Notes: generated by a model from the letters alone, not told the origin. Counted from the stretch's first letter, positions 9,594-19,013 are shown. The stretch: 64,000 bases of DNA from JBDSZL01 sp039925145 (GCA_039925145.1 JBDSZL010000038.1:62001-126000), one strand, 5' to 3'. Numbers and translations: made by a program.

Positions 9594-9610
9594 ATTGCGA
9601 CTTACGACTT
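9594..9610 (+). repeat. Short 7-bp tandem repeat before leuS
   Basis: In the 56-bp gap before leuS the heptamer CGACTTA occurs twice in tandem, followed by CGG. It is too short to assign a role. No promoter with acceptable spacing was found in this gap. Confidence 0.4.
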
Positions 9611-9643
9611 ACGGCTGAGCGTTGACAGCGACGGTTTCGCATA

Positions 9644-12196
9644 GTGACTGAGTATCACCCGCAGGACATCGAGCAGAAGTGGCAGCGTCGTTGGCAGGAG
9701 ACGCGCGCATTCGAGGTCACGGAAGACCCGACGCGTCCGAAGTTCTACTGCCTGGAGATGTTTGCCTATCCCTCCGGTCACGCGCACGTGGGCCATGTGC
9801 GCAACTACATGATCGGCGACATCATCGCCCGAACACGAAGGATGCGCGGCTACAACGTGTTGCATCCCTTCGGGTGGGACGCCTTCGGTCTGCCGGCGGA
9901 GAATGCCGCGATCAAGAACAAGGTCCATCCCGAGCAATGGACGCTCGAGAACATCGCACACATGAAGGGGCAGCTGCAGCGGCTGGGCATCAGCTACGCG
10001 TGGGAACGCGAGATTGCCACCTGCCTGCCAAATTACTACCGCTGGAATCAGTGGCTCTTCACGCGCATGTTCCAGCGCAGGCTCGCCTACCGGCGTCGTT
10101 CCAACGTGAACTGGTGCGAAAGCTGCCAGACCGTGCTCGCCAACGAACAGGTGGTCGACGGCGGCTGCTGGCGATGCGGCACGCCGGTGACGATTCGCGA
10201 TCTCGAGCAGTGGTTCTTCAGGATCACGGCGTATGCGGACGAGCTCCTCGACGCGCTCGGCTCGCTGACCGCATGGCCCGAGAAAGTGGTCATGATGCAG
10301 CGCAATTGGATCGGCAGGTCCGAGGGCGCGCGCGTCAGATTCCCTGTCGTGGCTGCGGCTGGGCCCGGCGAGTCCGCCGACACGGTGGAGGTGTTCACAA
10401 CCCGCATCGATACGATTTTCGGCGCCAGCTTCGTCCTGTTGGCACCAGAGCATCCCATCGTTGATCGCTTCGCGGCAGCATCAGATGCTCCGGACGCGTT
10501 TCGCGCGCGCGTCGCCCGGTTCCGCGCCCAGGATCGTACCGCGCGGTTGACGGGTGAAATCGAAAAAGAGGGGTTCGACACCGGGCGTCAGGTCATCAAC
10601 CCGTTCACCGGACAGCCTGTGCCGGTCTGGGTCGCGAACTTCGTGCTCGGTGATTACGGCACCGGCGCGGTGATGGCGGTACCCGCGCACGACCAGCGCG
10701 ATTTCGAATTTGCCCGTAAGTATGGACTGCCCGTCACGGTCGTCATTCAGCCGCTCGACCGGATGCTCGCCGCCGAGGCGCTCGAGGTGGCGTTCGAGGA
10801 CGAAGGCGTGCTCGTGAGCTCGGCGACGTTCAGCGGACTGCCGGCGCACGAAGCCCGTGCACGCATGACGGCCGACGCAGCAGCGAGGGGCATCGGTGAG
10901 GGCACGGTTCAGTACCGGCTGAAGGACTGGGGGGTTTCCAGACAGCGCTACTGGGGCACGCCCATTCCAATCATCCAGTGCGAGTCGTGCGGACTGGTGG
11001 CCGTGCCAGACGAAGACCTGCCCGTGGAACTGCCCAATATCACCGAGTTCAGCGGCCGGGGTGATTCGCCGCTCGCGTACGTCCCGGAGTTCGTCAACGT
11101 CCCCTGTCCGACGTGCGGCCGTCCCGCGCGCCGCGAGACGGACACGATGGACACGTTCGTGGATTCCTCGTGGTACTACTACCGGTTCTGCGACCCCACC
11201 AACGATCAGCTGCCGTTCGATCCCGCCAAAGTCAGCTACTGGGGCCCTGTCGACTTCTATAGCGGCGGCGTCGAGCACGCGATCCTGCATCTGATCTACT
11301 CGCGCTTTTTCAGCCGGGTCTTCCGTGACCTTGGGCTGGTCTCGATCGACGAGCCGTTCAGTCGGCTGCTCACGCAGGGCATGGTGCTCCGGCATGGCGC
11401 CGTCATGTCCAAGTCCAAGGGCAACGTCGTCGATCCCGACGAGATGATCGCGAAGTACGGCGCTGATGCGCTGCGGCTGTACGTCATGTTCGTCGCCCCT
11501 CCTGAGAAGGAAGTCGAGTGGAGCGACTCTGGTCTCGAGGGCGCCTTCCGCTTCCTCAGCCGTGTCTGGCGCATCGTCGATCACCTGATTCCCGCGATTG
11601 CCGACGCACCGCAGCCGACGGGCATGACGCTCGAGCCCGACGAACGCGCCCTCCGCCGCAAGACGCACGACACGATCGATCGCGTGACGCGGGATATCGA
11701 TCCGCGCATGCATCTGAATACCGCGGTATCCACGCTGATGACGATGGTCAACGAGCTGTACGCGTTCTGCGAAGGGCAGGGTCTGCGTCCTGCTGGACGC
11801 GATGACGAGCCAGCCGCGGTGATCAACCGTCGCGAGACGGCCGCCGTGCTGCGCGAGGCTGTCGAAGCGCTTGTTCTGCTCCTCTCACCCTTCACACCCC
11901 ACTTGAGCGAGGAGCTCTGGGAGCGCCTTGGCCATCACGATGGCCTGAGCGCCGCCGGCTGGCTGCAGGCGGATCCGATCGTTGCGCGTGCTGAAGAGAT
12001 CGAAATTCCGGTGCAGGTCAATGGCAAGCTGCGCGGCCGGATCACCGTGCCTGTCGATGCCGCCGAAGCGGACATCCTGGCGGCGGCCCAGGCGGCAGTC
12101 GTCTCGCATGTGGCAGGGATGGACGTGGTGAAGACCGTCGTCGCAAACAGACGGCTCGTGAATATCGTCGTGAGACCGGCAAAGGGCACGCTGTGA
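9644..12196 (+). CDS. leuS: Leucyl-tRNA synthetase
   Basis: 850 residues, a full class Ia enzyme. The HIGH motif is in YPSGHAHVGHVRNY (HVGH at about 48-51), the CP1 editing domain follows (with GTGAVMAVPAHDQRD), and the KMSKS loop is VMSKSKGNVVDP near 588. It charges tRNA-Leu with leucine in the cytoplasm. The GTG start gives the usual N-terminal MTEYHPQDIEQKWQ. Its stop overlaps the lptE start by 4 bp, so leuS-lptE-holA forms a tightly packed unit, an order that also occurs in other bacteria. Confidence 0.97.
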   Translation: MTEYHPQDIEQKWQRRWQETRAFEVTEDPTRPKFYCLEMFAYPSGHAHVGHVRNYMIGDIIARTRRMRGYNVLHPFGWDAFGLPAENAAIKNKVHPEQWTLENIAHMKGQLQRLGISYAWEREIATCLPNYYRWNQWLFTRMFQRRLAYRRRSNVNWCESCQTVLANEQVVDGGCWRCGTPVTIRDLEQWFFRITAYADELLDALGSLTAWPEKVVMMQRNWIGRSEGARVRFPVVAAAGPGESADTVEVFTTRIDTIFGASFVLLAPEHPIVDRFAAASDAPDAFRARVARFRAQDRTARLTGEIEKEGFDTGRQVINPFTGQPVPVWVANFVLGDYGTGAVMAVPAHDQRDFEFARKYGLPVTVVIQPLDRMLAAEALEVAFEDEGVLVSSATFSGLPAHEARARMTADAAARGIGEGTVQYRLKDWGVSRQRYWGTPIPIIQCESCGLVAVPDEDLPVELPNITEFSGRGDSPLAYVPEFVNVPCPTCGRPARRETDTMDTFVDSSWYYYRFCDPTNDQLPFDPAKVSYWGPVDFYSGGVEHAILHLIYSRFFSRVFRDLGLVSIDEPFSRLLTQGMVLRHGAVMSKSKGNVVDPDEMIAKYGADALRLYVMFVAPPEKEVEWSDSGLEGAFRFLSRVWRIVDHLIPAIADAPQPTGMTLEPDERALRRKTHDTIDRVTRDIDPRMHLNTAVSTLMTMVNELYAFCEGQGLRPAGRDDEPAAVINRRETAAVLREAVEALVLLLSPFTPHLSEELWERLGHHDGLSAAGWLQADPIVARAEEIEIPVQVNGKLRGRITVPVDAAEADILAAAQAAVVSHVAGMDVVKTVVANRRLVNIVVRPAKGTL

Positions 12197-12729
12197 GGCG
12201 TCTCTTGAAGCTCGTCGCCGTGCTCGTCGTCCTTGGCACCGGCGCCGGGTGCGGGTATGCCCTGGCCGGTCGTGGAAACGCGCTGCCAGCCACGATCAAG
12301 ACCATTGGTGTGCCCCTGTTCGTGAACCGGTCGACCACGCCGGAGATCGATCGATCTCTCACTTCCGCCGTGCTCCAGGAGTTTCAGAGCCGCGGACGAT
12401 ATCAGGTGAAGTCGGAGGCTGCCGGCGTCGACGCGGTGCTCACGGGCACCATCGTCAACGTGCTGCTTCCACCGGTGGCGTTCAGTCGAGAGAACCAGGC
12501 CACCCGCATTCTCATCATCGTGACCGCCAGTCTCGAGTTCAAGGAGGTCTCCACCGGCCGGGTGATTTGGGCCAATCCCTCCTTCCAGGTGCGCGACGAA
12601 TACGATGTGACGACGGGAACGAGCGCCACCGATCCCACGGCGTTGTTTCGGCAGGACCAGAACGCGCTCGACCGCCTGTCGCGCAGCTTCGCGCGCTCGG
12701 TGGTTGCCTCGATCTTCGAGGCTTTCTAG
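12193..12729 (+). CDS. lptE: LPS-assembly lipoprotein LptE
   Basis: 178 residues. A lipoprotein signal is clear: MRRLLK, a hydrophobic stretch, then a lipobox TGAGC with Cys20. The mature part (VPLFVNRSTTPEIDRSLTSAV and the internal VLTGTI) fits the LptE family, which plugs the LptD barrel and helps export lipopolysaccharide at the outer membrane. It therefore supports a diderm envelope. The GTG start overlaps the leuS stop, and its own stop overlaps the holA GTG by one base. Confidence 0.88.
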   Translation: MRRLLKLVAVLVVLGTGAGCGYALAGRGNALPATIKTIGVPLFVNRSTTPEIDRSLTSAVLQEFQSRGRYQVKSEAAGVDAVLTGTIVNVLLPPVAFSRENQATRILIIVTASLEFKEVSTGRVIWANPSFQVRDEYDVTTGTSATDPTALFRQDQNALDRLSRSFARSVVASIFEAF

Positions 12730-13760
12730 TGCCCGCGCTCGATCTGCCCGCCCTCAAGCGGCACATCGCCGATCGCCGACTCAGTGCGGTGTATCTGCTC
12801 GTCGGTGAGGATCTCAAGCTGGTCGATCGCATGGTCGATGGCCTCGAGAGCGTCATCGATCCGGCGGATCGGCCCTTTGCCATCGATCGGCTGTATGCCG
12901 GCGAGAACGGCGGTACACCGCTGGCCATCGCGTCGTCGGCCCGCATGCTGGCGATGCTCGGTGACCGCCGCCTCGTCATCGTGATGCGCGCCGAGCGCTT
13001 GCTGAAGCCGAAGCGTGCGGCGAAGGCCGAGCAGGAAGACGTGTCGGATGGGGAGTCAGAGCAGGCCGTCGATGCCGGCCCTCTCGAGGAGTACCTGCAG
13101 AATCCCGTTTCCTCGTCGACGCTCGTGTTCGTGGCGTCTGAGATCGACCGCACGCGCCGCCTGACCAAGCGCCTGCTCGAGAAGGCGCAGGTCGTCGAGT
13201 TCGGCGGCCTCGGCAACGCAGGTGGAGGGCGAGACGCGCGACACAGCCCCGCCGCCGACTGGCTGCGCGAAGAGTTGGCCAGGGAAGGGCGCACCATCGA
13301 TCCCGATGCTGCGCGCCTGTTGGTCTCCCGCTGCGGCAACGACATTACCAAGCTGCGCGCCGACGTAGAGCGGCTGCTCCTCTACGCCGAGGGCCGCAAG
13401 CGGATTGGGACCGACGATGTGCTCGAGGTCGTCGTGGACGCAAACGCCGTCGAAGACGAGTGGGCGGTTATCAACGCCATCGGGGACGGCAACGCGGCGC
13501 TCGCGCTGGCCGAAGTCGGTCGCCGGATGGAGCGCGGCGACTCTCCACATGGTCTTGTGGGGCAGTTGCGCTGGTGGGTCTCTTCGCGCCTGGCGCAGGC
13601 GGACCCGTCGCGCGTCCGTCCGGCGCTGGAGGCGCTCCTGCGTACCGATCTCGCGCTCAAGAGCTCCGGCGGCGATGAGCGGGTGGTGATGGAACGGCTG
13701 GTGGTGGAGCTGACAGGAAAACCCGTCGCGGCTTCGCGCGGCTGGACCGGCAAGCGCTGA
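12729..13760 (+). CDS. holA: DNA polymerase III subunit delta
   Basis: 343 residues from the GTG at 12729, which overlaps the last base of the lptE stop. The upstream open frame lies inside lptE in another frame and is not used. The N-terminal LKRHIADRRLSAVYLLVGEDL is the HolA start, followed by the AAA+ like core and the C-terminal helical collar domain (GLVGQLRWWVSSRL). Delta opens the beta clamp within the clamp loader. A basic/acidic insert near residues 95-115 (KPKRAAKAEQED) is less conserved. The following gene, rpsT, is a frequent holA neighbour but is convergent here. Confidence 0.93.
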   Translation: MPALDLPALKRHIADRRLSAVYLLVGEDLKLVDRMVDGLESVIDPADRPFAIDRLYAGENGGTPLAIASSARMLAMLGDRRLVIVMRAERLLKPKRAAKAEQEDVSDGESEQAVDAGPLEEYLQNPVSSSTLVFVASEIDRTRRLTKRLLEKAQVVEFGGLGNAGGGRDARHSPAADWLREELAREGRTIDPDAARLLVSRCGNDITKLRADVERLLLYAEGRKRIGTDDVLEVVVDANAVEDEWAVINAIGDGNAALALAEVGRRMERGDSPHGLVGQLRWWVSSRLAQADPSRVRPALEALLRTDLALKSSGGDERVVMERLVVELTGKPVAASRGWTGKR

Positions 13761-13826
13761 TCGCGCACAACGGCCACGCGTCCCGTACACGCGACGAGCC
13801 GCGGCGGCGCGCCGATAAGGCCGATG

Positions 13827-14102
13827 CTACGCGCTGGCGGATTTCGCGGTGAGGCGTTTGGCGATGCGCGACTTGTAACGCCCGGCGGCGTTATCGTGAA
13901 TGATGCCCTTGCCAGACATCTTGTCGATCAGCGAGAACGTCTGGCTCACGGCGGCCTTGGCGGCGTCGGTGTTGCCCGTTTCAATGGCGCTGCGGATGCC
14001 CTTGAGGGCGGTCCGGAGTTTCGATCGGAGAGCGCGGTTGCGCTCGGTCCGCTTGAGGGTCTGGCGGTGAGCCTTCACCGCGGAAGCATGTCGAGTGGCC
14101 AC
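13827..14102 (-). CDS. rpsT: 30S ribosomal protein S20
   Basis: 91 residues from a GTG at 14102, preceded on the minus strand by CAGGAGAGGACAGCTA, a strong Shine-Dalgarno; this decides the start against a longer upstream frame. The protein is lysine/arginine rich with the S20 pattern SAVKAHRQTLKRTERNRALRS and the GKGIIHDNAAGRYKSR stretch. S20 binds 16S rRNA near the bottom of the 30S body. It lies at the end of a long minus-strand run and is convergent with holA, 66 bp away. Confidence 0.96.
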   Translation of the reverse strand: MATRHASAVKAHRQTLKRTERNRALRSKLRTALKGIRSAIETGNTDAAKAAVSQTFSLIDKMSGKGIIHDNAAGRYKSRIAKRLTAKSASA

Positions 14103-14179
14103 TAGCTGTCCTCTCCTGCGGGCTCGACCCGCTGGAATGTGCCCACGCTCGGGCAATAAACATCGAAGTATAGCACGCG

Positions 14180-14584
14180 CTACTCCGGACCGTCCCCCTC
14201 CTTGGCCCGGCGCAGCCGCCGGCGCTCGCGGCGGTCCGGAGCCACGGGCGCGACGTGCCGGCGCGGTCCGGCGAGCCGCATGAGGTCAAGGAGTGCCTGT
14301 TCTTCGGCCGACGGGGGCGGTGTGGTGTCCTGATAGAGGGTGCGCGCGTCTGCCTTGGCAATATGACGGTCCGCCGTTCCCCTGACGACGATCCGTTGCC
14401 TTCGTCCGAGTGGGCGCGTGATTTCGATGACGTCGCCCGGCTTGATCTCGCGATGCGGCTTGGCCGACTGGCCGTTGAGGTCGATCTTGCCGCCCTTGCA
14501 GGCTTTCTGGGCTTCCGACCGCGTCCGGAACAGGCACGCGACGTCGAGCCAGATATCGAGCCGCACCGGCGACTGGTCGTCCAC
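14180..14584 (-). CDS. S4-domain RNA-binding protein (Hsp15-like)
   Basis: 134 residues. Residues about 8-60 form an S4 domain (RLDIWLDVACLFRTRSEAQK, then CKGGKIDLNGQ and KPGDVIEI), as in HslR/Hsp15, which binds stalled 50S subunits carrying nascent peptidyl-tRNA. The C-terminal 40 residues are arginine rich (DRRERRRLRRAKEGDGPE) and probably also contact RNA. It sits between alaS and rpsT in a translation-related run. Function beyond RNA binding is inference. Confidence 0.85.
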   Translation of the reverse strand: MDDQSPVRLDIWLDVACLFRTRSEAQKACKGGKIDLNGQSAKPHREIKPGDVIEITRPLGRRQRIVVRGTADRHIAKADARTLYQDTTPPPSAEEQALLDLMRLAGPRRHVAPVAPDRRERRRLRRAKEGDGPE

Positions 14585-14638
14585 CTGGATAATCTAGCAG
14601 GCCCGGCCGTGCGATGACGGCCCAGCGTCGAGGCGCCG

Positions 14639-17326
14639 CTACAACGCCGCGGTCACCAGGTCTCGCGCCTTCGCCAGCATCTCGTCGATGCGTGATGGGT
14701 CCTTGCCCCCTGCCTCGGCAAAGTCAGGCCGGCCGCCTCCTCCGCCCCCGACGATCGGCGCCAGTTCCTTGATGAGCTGACCGGCCTTGACGCGATCGGT
14801 GAGGTCCTTCGTGACGGCAACCAACAGTTGGACCTTGCCGTCATTCTCGGCGGCGAGTATCACGACGCCGCGCTTCAGACGATCGCGAAGCGAGTCGCAC
14901 AGACTCCGCAGCGCGTCCTTCTCGAGCCCACTCACGCGGCGGGTGACGAGCCGCGCATCGCCAACGGCGATGGAATCGTCCTGCTCGGGCGCCGAGCCTC
15001 CGAGCGCCAGCTTCAGTTTCAACTGGGCGTTCTCGCGGGCGAGGCGCCGGGCGTCGGCCTGGAGGTGCGCTATCGCGTCGGGCGCGTCGGTCGCCGAGAC
15101 GCCAAGCGTCTCGAGCGTGCGGTGCAGCGCTGTGCTCTGAGCCTGCACGTGAGCAATTGCGCCCGACCCGGTGATCGCCTCGATGCGGCGAACGCCCGCG
15201 GCGACGCCAGACTCGGCGGTCAAGAGGAACGTTCCGATGTCGCCCGTCGCGGTGACGTGCGTGCCGCCACACAGTTCGAGGCTATAGTCCGCGACGGACA
15301 CCACGCGTACCGACTCGCCGTATTTCTCTCCGAAGAGCGCCATGGCGCCGGCCTTGATGGCGTCGTCGGTTCGACGGACCTCGGTGGTGACCGGCGTGTT
15401 GCGATAAACCTGCTGGTTCACGGCGGTCTCGACGTTTCGTCGCTCTTCGGGGGTCAGCGCCTGGAAATGCGCGAAGTCGAAACGGAGACGGTCCGAGGCG
15501 ACGAGCGATCCGGCTTGCCGGACGTGCGGGCCGAGCGCCTGCCGCAGCGCGGCGTGCAGCAGGTGCGTGGCGGTGTGATTGCGTCGGGTGGCGTCGCGGG
15601 TCGTGGCGTCGACCTCCGCCGCGACCGTGGATCCGACCGCTAAGGTTCGACTGGTGCTCACCCGGTGCAGGCGGGCGCCGCCCTGGGTGAGTCGGCTCAT
15701 ACCGATGACCGCCGCGGAACGCTCTCCGCCGACGGTCAACCAGCCACTGTCGGACACCTGTCCGCCCGACTCGACGTAGAAGGGCGTGCGATCCAGGAGA
15801 ACGTAGCCTTCGACGCCAGGGTCGAGGCTTTCCACCTGCTGCCGGTGCTCATCGAAGAGCGCGATGATTGCGGCAGAGTCAAGGCGGAGCGATGTGTAAC
15901 CCTCGAAGCGATCAGGGGTGGCCTCGAGTCGCTGACGTTCGGCGTCACTCAGGAAGGTGAAGCCCGCCGCTTTCTTCGTGTCGAAGGCGCTGCTCGATCG
16001 CGCGCGTACGCGCTGTGCCTCCATCGCGCGCTCGTAGGCCGCCATGTCGATGCTGAGACCTCGCTGGCTGGCCAGATCCTCGGCGAAGTCGAGCGGCACA
16101 CCGAGGGAATCGTACAGGCGGAAGACATCCTCACCTGGAACGACCGTCGCCTGCGCCGCCACGGTGTGATCGAGCAGCTCTTCGAGCCGCGGTAATCCGG
16201 AGATCAGCACGGTGTCGAAGCGGTCTTCCTCTGACCGGACGGTTCGGACGACCGCATCCCGGCCAGACACCAGCTCTGGATACGCCGTGCCCATCTGGTC
16301 GACGACCACATCGACGAGCTCGCAGAGAAACGGTTGCGTGAAACCGAGCTTCTTGCCGTGGCGCATGGCACGCCGCATGATCTTGCGCAGAACATAGCCC
16401 CGCCACTCGTTCGAGGGCAGCACTCCGTCTGCGATGAGAAACGTCATCGCGCGCAGATGGTCGGCGATGACCCGCATCGAGACGTCCGGATGGTCGCGCT
16501 CGTCGGTCACGGCGGTGTAGCGACGCCCGGCGCGCTGGCCAATTGCATCGAGAATGGGCGCGAACAAATCGGTGTCGTAGTTCGACAGCTTGCCCTGCAG
16601 CACCGCGGTGATCCGCTCAAACCCCATTCCGGTGTCGATCGATGGCGCTGGCAGTGCCGAGAGCGTGCCATCGGCCGCCCGGTCGAACTCCATGAATACG
16701 TTGTTCCAGATTTCCACGTAGCGCTGGCAGGAACACTCGACGCCCAGACAGACGGGTCGATCGCAGGGGACCTCGTTGCCGCGAAAGTAGTGGATTTCCG
16801 AACAGCGTCCGCACGGTCCGGTATCGCCCATCTGCCAGAAGTTCTCTGCCTGGCCGAGTTCCGTGATGCGTCCCGCTGGCACGAAGCGCGTCCAGATCTC
16901 GAACGCCTCGGCATCCCGGGCAATTCCACCCTCGCCCTTGAAGACCGTGGGGAACAGGCGGTCGGCCGGGAGTCTCCACTCTTCGGTGAGCAGCTTCCAC
17001 GCAAAGGGAATGGCGTCGCCTTTGAAGTAGTCCCCGAACGAGAAGTTGCCCAGCATTTCGAAGAACGTGTGATGTCTGAGCGACGGTCCGACGTTATCGA
17101 GGTCGTTGTGCTTGCCGCTCACGCGCATGCACTTCTGCGAGGTCGTGGCGCGCGTATAGTCGCGCCGCTCCTTCCCGAGGAACAGATCTTTGAACTGGTT
17201 CATCCCCGCGTTGGTGAAGAGCAGCGTGGGATCGTCGCCCGGCACGAGCGATGACGAGGACACCATCCGGTGGCCGTTCTGGGCGAAGTAGTCGAGGAAG
17301 CTCTGGCGGATCTGGTTACCAGTCAT
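14639..17326 (-). CDS. alaS: Alanyl-tRNA synthetase
   Basis: 895 residues, full length. The class II core has HHTFFEMLGNFSFGDYFK, the insertion CSCQRYVEIWNNVFMEF, the editing domain zinc motif HTATHLLHAALR with CGGTHV, and the C-Ala domain ending GGGGGGRPDFAEAGGKDPS. It charges tRNA-Ala and hydrolyses Ser/Gly-tRNA-Ala. The ATG at 17326 lies in the loop of an inverted repeat and 11 nt after a TAGAAT box (see separate entries), which may mean autoregulation. recX lies immediately upstream, an arrangement (recX-alaS) found in many bacteria. Confidence 0.97.
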   Translation of the reverse strand: MTGNQIRQSFLDYFAQNGHRMVSSSSLVPGDDPTLLFTNAGMNQFKDLFLGKERRDYTRATTSQKCMRVSGKHNDLDNVGPSLRHHTFFEMLGNFSFGDYFKGDAIPFAWKLLTEEWRLPADRLFPTVFKGEGGIARDAEAFEIWTRFVPAGRITELGQAENFWQMGDTGPCGRCSEIHYFRGNEVPCDRPVCLGVECSCQRYVEIWNNVFMEFDRAADGTLSALPAPSIDTGMGFERITAVLQGKLSNYDTDLFAPILDAIGQRAGRRYTAVTDERDHPDVSMRVIADHLRAMTFLIADGVLPSNEWRGYVLRKIMRRAMRHGKKLGFTQPFLCELVDVVVDQMGTAYPELVSGRDAVVRTVRSEEDRFDTVLISGLPRLEELLDHTVAAQATVVPGEDVFRLYDSLGVPLDFAEDLASQRGLSIDMAAYERAMEAQRVRARSSSAFDTKKAAGFTFLSDAERQRLEATPDRFEGYTSLRLDSAAIIALFDEHRQQVESLDPGVEGYVLLDRTPFYVESGGQVSDSGWLTVGGERSAAVIGMSRLTQGGARLHRVSTSRTLAVGSTVAAEVDATTRDATRRNHTATHLLHAALRQALGPHVRQAGSLVASDRLRFDFAHFQALTPEERRNVETAVNQQVYRNTPVTTEVRRTDDAIKAGAMALFGEKYGESVRVVSVADYSLELCGGTHVTATGDIGTFLLTAESGVAAGVRRIEAITGSGAIAHVQAQSTALHRTLETLGVSATDAPDAIAHLQADARRLARENAQLKLKLALGGSAPEQDDSIAVGDARLVTRRVSGLEKDALRSLCDSLRDRLKRGVVILAAENDGKVQLLVAVTKDLTDRVKAGQLIKELAPIVGGGGGGRPDFAEAGGKDPSRIDEMLAKARDLVTAAL

Positions 17327-17336
17327 TGGAACTGGT
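17318..17336 (-). promoter_or_regulatory. Inverted repeat over the alaS start codon (possible autoregulatory operator)
   Basis: ACCAGT, 7 nt, ACTGGT: perfect 6-bp arms with the ATG at the end of the 7-nt loop. It directly follows a TAGAAT -10-like box, so it covers the predicted transcription start and the first codons. In E. coli AlaRS represses its own gene through a palindrome flanking the start site (established); the parallel here is inference. Confidence 0.45.
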
Positions 17337-17337
17337 C

Positions 17338-17343
17338 ATTCTA
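17338..17343 (-). promoter_or_regulatory. Candidate -10 element of alaS
   Basis: TAGAAT (5 of 6) on the minus strand, 11 nt before the ATG. The predicted transcription start would be about 4 nt before the start codon. There is no Shine-Dalgarno in the interval. Confidence 0.45.
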
Positions 17344-17380
17344 TCGGGGATTGCGCCGGCCGCACAGACCCGCGTCGGCC

Positions 17381-17881
17381 TCAGCCTTGCTCGTCTTCGT
17401 CTGGCCGATAGCTGAGCGCCTTCGCAATCAGGTCGGCGGGGAAGCCCCGGCGGAGCAGCTGCTGGAACAGCCGGCGGCGCGTGGCTGTGTCCATGGGTGC
17501 GTGGCCACGCTTTCTGGCAACGAGGCGCGTGAGGGTCTCGAGCTGCTCGTCGGGCGAAATCTGCAGCGTCGCCTCACGCACGATCGCGGGACTGATCCCG
17601 CGTGCCTCGAGCTCGCGCCGAATGCGGAGGTGGCCGCGTCCTTTGATACGGCTGGCGGTCCGCACGTGCGCCTGGGCCACGCGCGTGTCATCGACGAAGC
17701 GGTCGGAGACGAGGCCGGAGATCACGCGCTCCACTTCCTCGGCCGCATAGCCTTTGTCGAGCAGTTTGGTGGTGAGTTCGGCGGTCGAGTAGTCGCGCCG
17801 TCCGAGCATTCGGAGTGCCAGCGTCCTCGGGTTGGTCGTGGGGCGAGGAGGCGCCTCGCCCGGCCGGCGACGATGGATCAC
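17381..17881 (-). CDS. recX: Regulatory protein RecX
   Basis: 166 residues from GTG 17881, one base past the pilT stop; the longer frame upstream lies inside pilT. It has the RecX three-helix repeats: LALRMLGRRDYSTAELTTKL, then VISGLVSDRFVDDTRVAQAH and ELEARGISPAIVREA. RecX binds RecA filaments and limits recombination and SOS activity. recA is not in the window. It lies between pilT and alaS and is probably read with one of them. An internal ATG a little downstream is possible, but the GTG keeps the frame tight with pilT. Confidence 0.9.
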   Translation of the reverse strand: MIHRRRPGEAPPRPTTNPRTLALRMLGRRDYSTAELTTKLLDKGYAAEEVERVISGLVSDRFVDDTRVAQAHVRTASRIKGRGHLRIRRELEARGISPAIVREATLQISPDEQLETLTRLVARKRGHAPMDTATRRRLFQQLLRRGFPADLIAKALSYRPDEDEQG

Positions 17882-17882
17882 G

Positions 17883-19013
17883 TTACGACCTGAAGCGGGG
17901 CCCGTCGCCGAGACCGCCGGAGACCAGGGACGCGGCCGTGCCGGTGGTAATGCCGCGGAGCCGCATGCGGAACTCCTCGACGTTGGTGACCCACCGTTCA
18001 GCTTCGGCCGTGGTGACGGTGCCATTCTGGCAAAGGTTCAAGATGGCCTGATCGAAGCTCTGCATGCCGTACTCGGATCCGCCCGCGACAATCGCGTCGG
18101 CGATGAGCGATGTCTTGTCGCGATCCTGGATGCAGTCGCGGATGTACGGCGTCGAGATGAGGACTTCTGCCGCCAGCGCGCGGCCCTGGCCGTCGGCGCG
18201 AGGCAGGAGACGCTGCGAGACGGCTGCGCGCAGCACGCGCGAGAGCTGCGTGCGGATCTGGTCGTGTTGGTGCGGCGGAAACACGGAGATGATGCGGTTG
18301 ATGGTCTCGGGTGCGTCGAGCGTGTGCAACGTCGAGAACACAAGGTGGCCGGTCTCGGCCGCGACCAGGGCTGTCTCGATCGTCTCGATATCGCGCATTT
18401 CACCAATCAGGATGACATCGGGATCCTGCCGCAACGCCGCGCGCAGGCCCGACGCGTACGACGGCGTGTCAAAGCCAATCTCGCGCTGGGTGACGACCGC
18501 CCGGCGGTCGCGATGCACGAACTCGATGGGGTCTTCGATCGTCAGCACGTGAAGTGCACGCGATCGGTTGATGGCGTCGATGATGGCCGCGAGTGTCGTG
18601 CTCTTGCCGCTGCCCGTAACGCCGGTGACCAGCACCAGGCCGCGTGACTCCTCGGCCAGAGCGATGACCGACGCGGGAACACCCAGCACGTCCATGGCCG
18701 GAATCTGATCGGGAATCAGACGCATCGACACGGCCGTGGTGCCGCGCTGCCGAAACACGCTGGCGCGCACGCGACCGATGCCCGTGGCCTGCCACGCTAC
18801 GTCCACTTCGAGCTTCGTCTGCAGCTTTTCCTGGTGCCCGGGAGGGAGGAGCCGCAGCGAGATCGCGTCGAGGTGGGCCGCCGTGAGGGGCGCCACCGAC
18901 GTCCACCGCTGCAACTCGCCGTGAATGCGCACGAGCGGGGCGTGCCCCGCCCTGAGGTGGATATCCGACGCGCCCTTGGCGCTTGCGGTGGTGATCAGCT
19001 GGTCGAAAGTCAT
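17883..19013 (-). CDS. pilT: Type IV pilus retraction ATPase PilT
   Basis: 376 residues. The N-terminal domain starts LITTASAKGASDIHLRAG. Walker A GVTGSGKSTT is at about 131-140, the Asp box region DPIEFVHRD near 161-169, Walker B DVILIGEMRD at 199-208, and the His box GHLVFSTLHT at 222-231. PilT is a cytoplasmic hexamer that depolymerises type IV pili for twitching and DNA uptake. comEC at 41592 is the only other competence-type gene here; no pilus operon surrounds it. The C-terminal AIRNLIRE motif of classical PilT is replaced by ADAIVAGGSEYGMQSFDQAI, so a PilT/PilU paralogue cannot be excluded. Confidence 0.9.
   Translation of the reverse strand: MTFDQLITTASAKGASDIHLRAGHAPLVRIHGELQRWTSVAPLTAAHLDAISLRLLPPGHQEKLQTKLEVDVAWQATGIGRVRASVFRQRGTTAVSMRLIPDQIPAMDVLGVPASVIALAEESRGLVLVTGVTGSGKSTTLAAIIDAINRSRALHVLTIEDPIEFVHRDRRAVVTQREIGFDTPSYASGLRAALRQDPDVILIGEMRDIETIETALVAAETGHLVFSTLHTLDAPETINRIISVFPPHQHDQIRTQLSRVLRAAVSQRLLPRADGQGRALAAEVLISTPYIRDCIQDRDKTSLIADAIVAGGSEYGMQSFDQAILNLCQNGTVTTAEAERWVTNVEEFRMRLRGITTGTAASLVSGGLGDGPRFRS

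Noticed and set aside
9622..9650. TTGACA before leuS as a promoter
   Set aside because: At 17-bp spacing the -10 position would fall on TGACTG inside the start codon region; no acceptable -10.
10481..11713. 410-codon open frame antisense to leuS
   Set aside because: Shadow of GC-rich codon use; composition is unlike a real protein and leuS is intact on the other strand.
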